Source: Bryum argenteum | Taxonomy: Eukaryota; Streptophyta; Bryopsida; Bryales; Bryaceae | Assembly (NCBI GenBank): GCA_037043015.1 | Contig: CM073321.1 | Location: forward strand, 26,053,510-26,117,509 | DNA: 64,000 nucleotides | Direction of reading: 5' to 3' | Shown here: in pieces, positions 36,801-49,935 of the stretch | Position numbering within the stretch: the stretch's first letter is position 1 | How the letters are laid out: every line of letters begins with the position of its first letter | The notes under the pieces: generated by a model | Told to the model about the DNA's origin: nothing | Databases searched by the model: none | The model's input: the letters and a program-made list of their open reading frames with translations, nothing else | Position numbers and translations under genes: made by a program

Positions 36801-39800
36801 TTGATAATCAATTACTAGCTAAAAATTGATTCTAGAAGTTGCAAATCGTTTGGACCATATGATCATGTTGTAGTCTTTCATTAAATCCGCTCACAAAACA
36901 CGGAATCGGCGTACAAAATATAAGAAGAACGTTAGGATCCATGACCTCAAGTCATCATTCATTCAGGTAACAATGCTTGATAATCAATCACTAGCTAAAA
37001 ATTTATTCTAGAAGTGTCAAATCGTTTGTGACCATATGATCATCTTGTTGTCTTTCATAAAAGCCGCTCACAGGACACGGAATCGGCATACAAAATATAA
37101 GAATAACGTCAGGATCCATGACCTCAAGTCATCATTCATTCGTGAATAATGCTTGATAATCATTTACTAGCTAAAAATTGATTCTAGAAGTTGCAAATCG
37201 TTTGCACCATATGATCATGCTGATGTCGTTCATTAAATGCATACACAAACCAAAGAATCGGCGTACAAAATATCGGAATAACGTCAGGATCCATCAACTC
37301 AAGTCATCATTCATTCACGTAACAATGCTTGATAATCAATTATTAGCTAAAAATTGATTCTACAAGTTGGAAATCGTTTGGACCATATGATCATGTTGTT
37401 GTCTTTGATATAATCCGCTCACAAGACACGGAATCGGCGTACAAAATATAAGAATAACGTTAGGATCCATGACCTCAAGTCATCATTCATTCACGTAATA
37501 ATGCTTGATAATCAATTACTAGCTAAAAATTGATTCTACAAGTTGCAAATCGTATGGACTAGATGATTATGTTGTGGTCTTTCATAAAATCCGCTCACAA
37601 AACACGGAATCGGCGTACAAAATATAAGAAGAACTTTAGGATCCATGACCTCAAGTCATCATTCATTCACGTAATAATGCTTGATAATCAATTACTAGCT
37701 AAAAATTGATTCTACAAGTTGCAAATCGTATGGACTAGATGATCATGTTGTAGTCTTTCATAAAATCCGCTCACAAAACACGGAATCGGCGTACCAAATA
37801 TAAGAAGAACGTCAGGATCCATGACCTCAAGTCATCATTCATTCAGGTAACAATGCTTGATAATCAATCACTAGCTAAAAATTGATTTTAGAAGTTGCAA
37901 ATCGTTTGGACCATATGATCATGTTGTCGTCTGTCATAAATTCCGCTCACAAAACACAGAATCGGCGTACAAAATATAAGAACGTCAGGATGCATGACCT
38001 CAAGTCATCATTCATTCAGGTAACAATGCTTGATAATCAATTACAAGCTAAAAGTTGATTCTAGAAGTTGCAAACCGTTTGGACCATATGATCATGTTGT
38101 TGTCTTTGATATAATCCGCTCACAAAACACGGAATCGGCGTACAAAATATAAGAAGAACGTTAGGATCCATGACCTCAAGTCATCATTCATTCATGTAAC
38201 AATGCTTGATAATCAATTACTAGCTAAAAATTGATTTGAGAAGTTGCAAATCGTTTGGACCATATGATCATGTTGTGGTCTTTCATAAAATCCGCTCCCA
38301 AGACACGGAATCGGCATACAAAATATAAGAATAACGTGAAGATCCATGACCTCAAGTCATCATTCATTCAAGTAACAATGCTTGATAATCAATCACTAGC
38401 TAAAAATTGATTCTAGAAGTTGCAAATCGTTCGGACCATATGATCATGTTGTCGTCTGTCATAAAATCCGCTCACAAAACACGGAATCGGCGTACAAAAT
38501 ATAAGAAGAACGTCAGGATCCATGACCTCAAGTCATCATTCATTCAGGTAACAATGCTTGATAATCATTTACTAGCTAAAAATTGATTCTAGAAGTTGCA
38601 AGTCGTTTGGACCATATGATCATGTTGTGGTCTTTCATAAATTCCGCTCTCAAGACACGGAATCGGCATACAAAATATAAGAATAACGTGAAGATCCATG
38701 ACCTCAAGTCATCATTCATTCAAGTAACAATGCTTGATAATCAATCACTAGCTAAAATTTGATTCTACAAGTTGCAAATCGTTTGGACTATATGATCATG
38801 TTGTGGTCTTTCATTAATTCCGCTCACAAACCACAGAATCGGCGTACAAAATATAAGAACGTCAGGATCCATGACCTCAAGTCATCATTCATTCAGGTAA
38901 CAATGCTTGATAATCAATTACAAGCTAAAAATTGATTCTAGAAGTTGCAAATCGTTTGCACTATATGATCATGTTTTCGCCATTCATAAAATCCGCTCGG
39001 AGAACACGGAATAGGCCTTGAAGTTTTCAGAAGAACGTCAGGACCCATGACCTTAAGTCATCATTCATTCAGGTAACAATGCTTGATAATCAATCACTAG
39101 CTAAAAATTGATTTTAGAAGTTGCAAATCTTTTGGACCATATGAACATGTTGTCGTCTGTCATAAAATCCGCTCACAAAACACGGAATCGGCGTACAAAA
39201 TATAAGAACGTCAAGATCCATGACCTCTAGTCATCATTCATTCAGGTAACAATGCTTGATAATCAATTACTAGCTAAAAATTGATTCTAGAAGTGGCAAA
39301 TCGTTTGGACCATATGATCAAGTTGTGTCTTTCATAAAGTCCGCTCAAAAACCACGGAATCGGCGTACAAAATATAAGAATAACGTCAGGATCCATGAGC
39401 TCAAGTCATCATTCATTCAGGTAACAATGCTTGATAATCAATTACTAGCTAAAAATTGATTCTAGAAGTAGCAAATCCTTTGGACCATATGATCATGTTG
39501 TGGTCATTCATAAAGTCCGCTCACAAACCACGGAATCGGCGTACAACAAATAAGAAGAACGTCAGGATCCATGACCTGAAGTCATCATTCATTCAGATAA
39601 CAATGCTTGATAATCAATCACTAGCTGAAAATTGATTCTAGAAGTTGTAAATCGTTTGGACCATATGATCATGTTGTGGTCTGTCATTAAATCCGCTCAC
39701 AAAACACGGAATCGGCGTACAAAATATAAGAAGAAAGTCAGGATCTATGACCTCAAGTCATCATTCATTCAGTAACAATGCTTGATAATCAATTACAAGC

Positions 39801-42800
39801 CAAAAATTGATTCTAGAAGTTGCAAATCATTTGCACCATATGATCATGTTTTCGCCATTCATAAAATCCGCCCACAAGACACGGATTCGGCATACAAAAT
39901 ATAAGAATAACGTTAAGATCCATGACCTCAAGTCATCATTCATTCAAGTAACAATGCTTGATAATCAATCTCTAGCTAAAATTTGATTCTACAAGATGCA
40001 AATCGTTTGGACCATATGATCATGTTGTCGTCTGTCCTAAAATCCGCTCACAAAACACGGAATCGGCGTACAAAATATAAGAAGAACGTCAGGATCCATG
40101 ACCTCAAGTCATCATTCATTCAGGTAACAATGCTTGATAATCAATTTCAAGCTAAAAATTGATTCTAGAAGTTGCAAATCGTTTGCACCATATGATCATG
40201 CTGATGTCGTTCATTAAATGCATACACAAACCACAGAATCGGCGTACAAAATATAAGAAGAACGTCAGGATCCATCACCTCAAGTCATCATTCATTCACG
40301 TAACAATGCTTGATAATCAATTACTAGCTAAAAATTGATTCTAGAAGTTGCAAATCGTTTGGACCATATGATCATGTTGTGGTCTTTCATTAAATCCGCT
40401 CACAAAACACGGAATCGGCGTACAAAATATAAGAAGAAAGTCAGGATCTATGACCTCAAGTCATCATTCATTCGCAGTAATAATGCTTGATAATCAATTA
40501 CAAGCTAAAAATTGATTCTAGAAGTTGCAAATCATTTGCACCATATGATCATGTTGTTGTCTCATAAAATCCGCTCACAAACCACGGAATCGGTGTACAA
40601 AATATAAGAATAACGTCAGGATCCATGACCTCAAGTCATCATTCATTCAGGTAACAATGCTTGATAATCAATCACTAGCTAAAAATTGATTTTAGAAGTT
40701 GCAAAACGTTTGGACCATATGATCATGTTGTCGTCTGTCATAAGATCCGCACACAAAACACAGGATCGGCGTACAAAATATAAGAAGAACGTTAGGATCT
40801 ATGACCTCAAGTCATCATTCATTCAGGTAACAATGCTTGATAATCAATTTCAAGCTAAAAATTGATTCTAGAAGTTGCAAATCGTTTGCACCATATGATC
40901 ATGCTGATGTCGTTCATAAAATGCATACACAAACCACAGAATCGGCGTACAAAATATAAGAAGAACGTCAGGATCCATCACCTTAAGTCATCATTCATTC
41001 ACGTAACAATGCTTGATAATCAATTACTAGCTAAAAATTGATTCTAGAAGTTGCAAATCGTTTGGACCATATGATCATGTTGTGGTCTTTCATTAAATCC
41101 GCTCACAAAACACGGAATCGGCGTACAAAATATAAGAAGAAAGTCAGGATCTATGACCTCAAGTCATCATTCATTCAGGTAACAATGCTTGATAATCAAT
41201 TACAAGCTAAAAATTGATTCTAGAAGTTGCAAATCATTTGCACCATATGATCATGTTGTTGTCTCATAAAATCCGCTCACAAACCACGGAATCGGTGTAC
41301 AAAATATAAGAATAACGTCAGGATCCATGACCTCAAGTCATCATTCATTCAGGTAACAATGCTTGATAATCAATCACTAGCTAAAAATTGATTTTAGAAG
41401 TTGCAAAACGTTTGGACCATATGATCATGTTGTCGTCTGTCATAAGATCCGCACACAAAACACAGAATCGGCGTACAAAATATAAGAAGAACGTTAGGAT
41501 CTATGACCTCAAGTCATCATTCATTCAGGTAACAATGCTTGATAATCAATTTCAAGCTAAAAATTGATTCTAGAAGTTGCAAATCGTTTGCACCATATGA
41601 TCATGCTGATGTCGTTCATTAAATGCATACACAAACCACAGAATCGGCGAACAAAATATCAGAATAACGTCAGGATCCATCACCTCAAGTCATCATTCAT
41701 TCATGTAACAATGCTTGATAATCAATTACTAGCTAAAAATTGATTCTAGAAGTTGCAAATCGTTTGGACCATATGATCACGTTGTGGTCTTTCATTAAAT
41801 TCGCTCACAAAACACGGAATCGGCGTACAAAACATAAGAAGAAAGTCAAGATCTATGACCTCAAGTCATCATTCATTCAGGTAACAATGCTTGATAATCA
41901 ATTACAGGCTAAAAATTGATTCTAGAAGTTGCAAATCATTTGCACCATATGATCATGTTTTCGCCATTCATAAAATCCGCCCACAAGACACGGAATCGGC
42001 ATACAAAATATAAGAATAACGATAAGATCCATGACCTCAAGTCATCATTCATTCAAGTAACAATGCTTGATAATCAATCACTAGCTAAAATTTGATTCTA
42101 CAAGTTGCAAATCGTTTGCACCGTATGATCATGTTTTCGCCATTCATAAATTCCGCTCAGAAAACACGGAATAGGCCTTCAAATTATAAGAAGAACGTCA
42201 GGATCCAAGACCTCAAGTCATCATTCATTCAGGTAACAATGGTTGATAATCAATTTCAAGCTAAAAATTGATTCTAGAAGTTGCAAATCGTTTGCACCAT
42301 ATGATCATGCTGATGTCGTTCATTAAATGCATACACAAACCACAGAATCGGCGTACAAAATATAAGAAGAACGTTAGGATCCTTGACCTCAAGTCATCAT
42401 TCATTCAGGTAACAATGCTTGATAATCAATTACTAGCTAATAATTGATTCTAGAAGTTGCAAATCGTTTGGACCATATGATCATGTTGTGGTCTTTCATT
42501 AAATCCGCTCACAAAACACGGAATCGGCGTACAAAATATAAGAAGAAAGTCAGGATCTATGACCTCAAGTCATCATTCATTCAGGTAACAATGCTTGATA
42601 ATCAATTACAAGCTAAAAATTGATTCTAGAAGTTGCAAATCGTTTGCACCATATGATCATGCTGATGTCGTTCATTAAATGCATACACAAACCAAAGAAT
42701 CGGCGTACAAAATATCAGAATAACGTCAGGATCTATGACCTCAAGTCATCATTCATTCAGGTAACAATGCTTGATAATCAATTACAAGCTAAAAATTGAT

Positions 42801-45560
42801 TCTAGAAGTTGCAAATCATTTGCACCATATGATCATGTTTTCGCCATTCATAAAATCCGCCCACAAGACACGGATTCGGCATACAAAATATAAGAATAAC
42901 GTTAAGATCCATGACCTCAAGTCATCATTCATTCAAGTAACAATGCTTGATAATCAATCACTAGCTAAAATTTGATTCTACAAGTTGCAAATCGTTTGCA
43001 CCATATGATCATGTTTTCGCCATTCATAAAATCCGCTCAGAAAACACGGAATCGGCGTACAAAATATAAGAAGAAAGTCAGGATCCATGACCTCAAGTCA
43101 TCATTCATGCAGGTAACAATGCTTGATAATCAATTACAAGCTAAAAATTCATTCTAGAAGTTACAAATCATTTGCACCATATGATCATGTTGTTGTCTCA
43201 TAAAATCCGCTCACAAACCACGGAATCGGTGTACAAAATATAAGAATAACGTCAGGATCCATGACCTCAAGTCATCATTCATTCAGGTAACAATGCTTGA
43301 TAATCAATCACTAGCTAAAAATTGATTCTAGAAGTTGCAAATCGTTTGCACCATATGATCATGTTTTCGCCATTCATTAAATCCGCGCACAAAACACAGA
43401 ATCGGCGTACAAAATATAAGAAGAACGTCAGGACCCATGACCTCAAGTCATCATTCATTCAGGTAACAATGCTTGATAATCAATTTCAAGCTAAAAATTG
43501 ATTCTAGAAGTTGCAAATCGTTTGCACCATATGATCATGCTGATGTCTTTCATTAAATCCGCTCACAAAACACGGATTCGGCATACGAAATATAAGAATA
43601 TCGTTAAGATCCATGACCTCAAGTCATCATTCATTCAAGTAACAATGCTTGATAATCAATCACTAGCTAAAATTTGATTCTACAAGTTGCAAATCGTTTG
43701 CACCATATGATCATGTTTTCGCCATTCATAAAATCCGCCGACAAGACACGGATTCGGCATACAAAATATAAGAATATCGTTAAGATCCATGACCTCAAGT
43801 CATCATTCATTCAAGTAACAATGCTTGATAATCAATCACTAGCTAAAATTTGATTCTACAAGTTGCAAATCGTTTGCACCATATGATCATGTTTTCGCCA
43901 TTCATAAAATCCGCCCACAAGACACGGAAACGGCATACAAAATATAAGAAGAACGTTAGGATCCTTGACCTCAAGTCATCATTCATTCAAGTAACAATGC
44001 TTGATAATCAATCACTAGCTAAAATTTGATTCTACAAGTTGCAAATCGTTTGCACCATATGATCATGTTTTCGCCATTCATAAAATCCGCTCAGAAAACA
44101 CGGAATCGGCGTACAAAATATAAGAATAACGTCAGGATCCATGACCTCAAGTCATCATTCATTCAGGTAACAATGCTTGATAATCACTTACTAGCTAAAA
44201 ATTGATTCCAGAAGTTGCAAATCGTTTGGACCACATGATCATGTTGTCGTCTGTCATAAAATCCGCTCACAAAACAAAGAATCTGCGTACAAAATATAAG
44301 AAGAACGTTAGGATCCATGACCTCAAGTCATCATTCATTCAGGTAACAATGCTTGATAATCAATTACTAGCTAAAATTTGATTCTACAAGTTGCAAATCG
44401 TTTGCACCATATGATCATGTTTTCGCCATTCATAAAATCCGCTCACAAAACAGAGAATCGGCGTACAAAATATAAGAAGAACGTCAGGACCCATGACCTC
44501 AAGTCATCATTCATTCAGGTAACAATGCTTGATAATCAATTTCAAGCTAAAATTGATTCTAGAAGTTGCAAATCGTTTGCACCATATGATCATGCTGATC
44601 TTGTTCATTAAATGCATACACAAACCACAGAATCGGCGTACAAAATATCAGAATAACGTCAGGATCCATCACCTCAAGTCATCATTCATTCACGTAACAA
44701 TGCTTGATAATCAATTACTAGCTAAAAATTGATTCTAGAAGTTGCAAATCGTTTGGACCATATGATCATGTTGTGGTCTTTCATTAAATCCGCTCACAAA
44801 ACACGGAATCGGCGTACAAAATATAAGAAGAACGTTAGGATCCTTGACCTCAAGTCATCATTCATTCAGGTAACAATGCTTGATAATCAATCACTAGCTG
44901 AAAATTGATTCTAGAAGTTGCAAATCGTTTGCACCATATGATCATGTTGTGGACTTTCATTAAATCCGCTCACAAAACATGGAATCGGCGTACAAAAAAT
45001 AAGAAGAAAGTCAGGATCCATGACCTCAAGTCATCATTCATTCAGGTAACAATGCTTGATAATCAATTACAAGCTAAAAATTGATTCTAGAAGTTGCAAA
45101 TCGTTTGCACCATATGATCATGCTGATGTCGTTCATTAAATGCATACACAAACCACAGAATCGGCGTACAAAATATTTGAATAACGTCAGGATCCATGAC
45201 CTCAAGTCATCATTCATTCAGGTAACAATGCTTGATAATCATTTACTAGCTAAAAATTGATTCTAGAAGTTGCAAATCGTTTGGACCATATGATCATGTT
45301 GTGGTTGTGATCATGTTGTTGTCTCATAAAATCCGCTCACAAACCACGGAATCGGTGTACAAAATATAAGAATAACGTCAGGATCCATCACCTCAAGTCA
45401 TCATTCATTCAGGTAACAATGCTTGATAATCAATTTCAAGCTGAAAATTGATTCTAGAAGTTGCAAATCGTTTGCACCATATGATCATGCTGATGTCGTT
45501 CATTAAATGCATACACAAACCACAGAATCGGCGTACAAAATATTTGAATAACGTCAGGAT
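33860..45560 (+). repeat. Zone rich in a distinct monomer subfamily (AAATGCATACACAAACC)
   Basis: A monomer type with CATGCTGATGTCGTTCATTA, AAATGCATACACAAACC and usually AAAATATCAG or AAAATATTTG replaces the common middle block. I see it near 33.88, 35.11, 35.64, 36.69, 37.22, 40.20, 40.91, 41.61, 42.31, 42.66, 44.59, 45.12 and 45.49 kb, and again at 62.38, 62.57 and 63.62 kb. I did not see it in 18.4-33.8 or 45.6-62.3 kb. Its local confinement marks recent regional spread. Confidence 0.7.
40141..42255 (+). repeat. Four-monomer higher-order repeat, about 703 bp
   Basis: The rare variant TCAATTTCAAGCTAAAAATT recurs at 40141, 40844, 41546 and 42250, about 703 bp apart. Between 40.1 and 41.6 kb the four intervening monomer types follow in the same order: the CATACAC type, TGTGGTCTTTCATTAAATCC with AGAAGAAAGTCAGGATCTAT, TTGTTGTCTCATAAAATCC with GGTGTAC, and GCAAAACG. 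The last interval is altered. Confidence 0.75.
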
Positions 45561-46080
45561 CCATCACCTCAAGTCATCATTCATTCAGGTAACAATGCTT
45601 GATAATCAATTACTAGCTAAATATTGATACTAGAAGTGGCATTTCGTTTCGACCATACGATCATGTTGTTGTCTTTCATAAAATATCCTTACAAGACACG
45701 GAATCGTCGTACAAAATATAAGAAGAACGTTAGGATCCATGACCTCAAGTCATCATTCATTCAGGTAACAATGCTTGATAATCAATCACTAGCTAAAAAT
45801 TGATTCTAGAAGTTGCAAATCGTTTAGACCATATGATCATGTTGTTGTCCTTCATAAAATCCGCTCACAAAACACGGGATCGGCGTACAAAATATAAGAA
45901 GAACGTTAGGATCCATGACCTCAAGTCATCATTCATTCAGGTAACAATGCTTGATAATCAATTAGAAGCTAAAAGTTGATAGTAGAAGTTGCAAATCGTT
46001 CCGACCATATAATCATGTTGTGGTCTGTCATAAAATCCGCTCACAAAACACGGAATCGGCGTACAAAATATAAGAAGAAC

Positions 46081-47840
46081 GTTAGGATCCATGACCTCAA
46101 GTCATCATTCATTCAGGTAACAATGCTTGATAATCATTTACTAGCTAATAATTGATTCTAGAAGTTGCAAATCGTTTGGACCATATGATCATGTTGTCGT
46201 CTGTCATAAAATCCGCTCACAAAACACAGAACCGGCGTACAAAATAAAAGAAGAACGTCAGGATCCATGACCTCAAGTCATCATTCATTCATGTAACAAT
46301 GCTTGATAATCAATCACTAGCTAAAATTTGATTCTACAAGTTGCAAATTGGTTGCACCATATGATCATGTTTTCGCCATTCATAAAATCCGCTCAGAGAA
46401 CACGGAATCGGCGTACAACAAATAAGAAGAACGTCAGGATCTATGACCTCAAGTCATCATTCATTCAGGTAACAATGCTTGATAATCAATTACTAGCTAA
46501 AAATTGATTCTAGAAGTAGCAAATCCTTTGGACCATATGATCATGTTGTGGTCTTTCATAAAGTCCGCTCACAAACCACGGAATCGGCGTACCAAATATA
46601 AGAACAACGTCAGGATCCATGACCTCAAGTCATCATTCATTCAGGTAACAATGCTTGACAATCAATTACTAGCTAAAATTTGATTCTACAAGTTGCAAAT
46701 CGTTTGCACCATATGATCATGTTGTGGTCTTTCATAAAATCCGCTCACAAACCACGGAATTGGCGTACCAAATATAAGAAGAACGTCAGGATCCATGACC
46801 TCAAGTCATCATTCATTCAGGTAATAATGCTTGATAATCAATTACTAGCTAAAATTTGATTCTACAAGTTGCAAATCGTTTGGACTAGATGATCATGTTG
46901 TAGTCTTTCATAAAATCCGCTCACAAAACATGGAATCGGCGTACAAAATATAAGAAGAACGTTAGGATCCATGACCTCAAGTCATCATTCATTCAGGTAA
47001 CAATGCTTGATAATCATTTACTAGCTAATAATTGATTCTAGAAGTTGCAAATCGTTTGGACCATATGATCATGTTGTCGTCTGTCATAAAATCCGCTCAC
47101 AAAACACAGAACCGGCGTACAAAATAAAAGAAGAACGTCAGGATCCATGACCTCAAGTCATCATTCATTCATGTAACAATGCTTGATAATCAATCACTAG
47201 CTAAAATTTGATTCTACAAGTTGCAAATTGGTTGCACCATATGATCATGTTTTCGCCATTCATAAAATCCGCTCAGAGAACACGGAATCGGCGTACAACA
47301 AATAAGAAGAACGTCAGGATCTATGACCTCAAGTCATCATTCATTCAGGTAACAATGCTTGATAATCAATTACTAGCTAAAAATTGATTCTAGAAGTAGC
47401 AAATCCTTTGGACCATATGATCATGTTGTGGTCTTTCATAAAGTCCGCTCACAAACCACGGAATCGGCGTACCAAATATAAGAACAACGTCAGGATCCAT
47501 GACCTCAAGTCATCATTCATTCAGGTAACAATGCTTGACAATCAATTACTAGCTAAAATTTGATTCTACAAGTTGCAAATCGTTTGCACCATATGATCAT
47601 GTTGTGGTCTTTCATAAAATCCGCTCACAAACCACGGAATTGGCGTACCAAATATAAGAAGAACGTCAGGATCCATGACCTCAAGTCATCATTCATTCAG
47701 GTAATAGTGCTTGATAATCAATTACTAGCTAAAATTTGATTCTACAAGTTGCAAATCGTTTGGACTAGATGATCATGTTGTAGTCTTTCATAAAATCCGC
47801 TCACAAAACATGGAATCGGCGTACAAAATATAAGAAGAAC
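46081..47840 (+). repeat. Five-monomer higher-order repeat, 880 bp, two near-identical copies
   Basis: The segment starting GTTAGGATCC at 46081 recurs at 46961, exactly 5 x 176 bp later. Private variants recur in order: CTAATAATTGATT, AAAATAAAAG, GCAAATTGGTTGC, CAGAGAACACGG, GTACAACAAATAAG, AGAAGTAGCAAATCC, CTTGACAATC and GGACTAGATG. One of the very few differences is GTAATAATGC versus GTAATAGTGC (47.70 kb). Such similarity implies a very recent duplication, or a duplicated read path in the assembly. Confidence 0.85.
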
Positions 47841-49540
47841 GTCAGGATCCATGACCTCAAGTCATCATTCATTCAGGTAACAATGCTTGATAATCAATCA
47901 CTAGCTAAAAATTGATTTTAGAAGTTGCAAATCGTTTGGACCATATGATCATGTTGTCGTCTGTCATAAAATCCGCTCACAAAACACGGAATCCGGATAC
48001 AAAATATAAGAAGAACGTCAGGATCCATGACCTCAAGTCATCATTCATTCAGGTAACAATGCTTGATAATCAATTACAAGCTAAAAATTGATTCTAGAAG
48101 TTGCAAATCGTTTGCACCATATGATCATGTTTTCGCCATTCATAAAATCCGCTCAGAAAACACGGAATAGGCCTTCATATTCTAAGAAGAACGTCAGGAT
48201 CCATGAGCTCAAGTCATCATTCATTCAGGTAACAATGCTTGATAATCAATCACTAGCTAAAAATTGATTTGAGAAGTTGCAAATCGTTTGGACCATATGA
48301 TCATGTTGTCGTCTGTCATAAAATCCGCTCACAAAACACAGAACCGGCGTACAAAATATAAGAAGAACGTCAGGATCCATGACCTCAAGTCATCATTCAT
48401 TCATGTAACAATGCTTGATAATCAATCACTAGCTAAAATTTGATTCTACAAGTTGCAAATCGTTTGGACCATATGATCATGTTGTCGTCTGTCATAAATT
48501 CCGCTCACAAAACACGGAATCGGCGTACAAAATATAAGAAGAACGTTAGGATCCATGACCTCAAGTCATCATTCATTCAGGTAACAATGCTTGATAATCA
48601 ATTACTAGCTAAAAATTGTTTCTAGAAGTAGCAAATCCTTTGGACCATATGATCATGTTGTGGTCTTTCATAAAGTCCGCTCACAAACCACGGAATCGGC
48701 GTACCAAATATAAGAACAACGTCAGGATCCATGACCTCAAGTCATCATTCATTCAGGTAACAATGCTTGACAATCAATTACTAGCTAAAATTTGATTCTA
48801 CAAGTTGCAAATCGTTTGCACCATATGATCATGTTGTGGTCTTTCATAAAATCCGCTCACAAACTACGGAATCGGCGTACCAAATATAAGAAGAACGTCA
48901 GGATCCATGACCTCAAGTCATCATTCATTCAGGTAATAATGCTTGATAATCAATTACTAGCTAAAATTTGATTCTACAAGTTGCAAATCGTTGGGACTAG
49001 ATAATCATGTTGTAGTCTTTCATAAAATCCGCTCACAAAACATGGAATCGGCGTACAAAATATAAGAAGAACGTCAGGATCCATGACCTCAAGTCATCAT
49101 TCATTCAGGTAACAATGCTTGATAATCAATCACTTGCTAAAATTGATTTTAGAAGTTGCAAATCGTTTGGACCATATGATCATGTTGTCGTCTGTCATAA
49201 AATCCGCTCAAAAAAAACACAAAATCGGAATATGTACAAAATATAAGAACAACGTCAGGATCGATGACCTCAAGTCATCATTCATTCAGGTAATAATGCT
49301 TGATAATCAATTACTAGCTAAAAATTGATTCTAGAAGTTGCACATCGTTTGGACCATATGATCATGTTGTTGTCGTCATGTTGTTGTTCATAAAATCCGC
49401 TCACAAAACACGGAATCCGGATACAAAATATAAGAAGAACGTCAGGATCCATGACCTCAAGTCATCATTCATTCAGGTAATAATGCTTGATAATCAATTA
49501 CTAGCTAAAAATTGATTCTAGAAGTTGCAAATCGTTTGGA

Positions 49541-49935
49541 CCATATGATCAAAATATAAGAACGTGGTCATTCGACGTCATCATCATTGTCAGGTAACAA
49601 TGCTTGATAATCAAATCCGCTAAAAATTGATTCAAAAAACATGGAATGATCGGCGTACAAAATATAAGAAGATCGCGTCGGGATCCATGATCCTCAAGTC
49701 ATCATTCATTCGGTAACAATGCTTGATAATCAATCATTTACTAGCTAAATATTGATTCTAGAAGTTGCAAATCGTTTGGACCATATGATCACAAAATATG
49801 GTCTTTCATCACCTCAAGTCATCATTCATTCGTGTAAAATGCTTGATAATCAATTACTCATAAAATCGCCACATGTTTGTTGTCTTTCATAAATCGGTCA
49901 CAACAAAAATAATACAAAAATAATACGTAGGATCC
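49541..49935 (+). repeat. Scrambled satellite segment
   Basis: Monomers here are cut and rejoined out of order. ATGATC joins directly to AAAATATAAG, with the middle of the monomer lost. TCATTCGACGTCATCATCAT replaces the normal tail. TCAAATCCGCTAAAAATTG mixes two parts of the unit. ACAACAAAAATAATACAAAA breaks the usual end. Nothing similar occurs elsewhere in the array. Confidence 0.7.
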
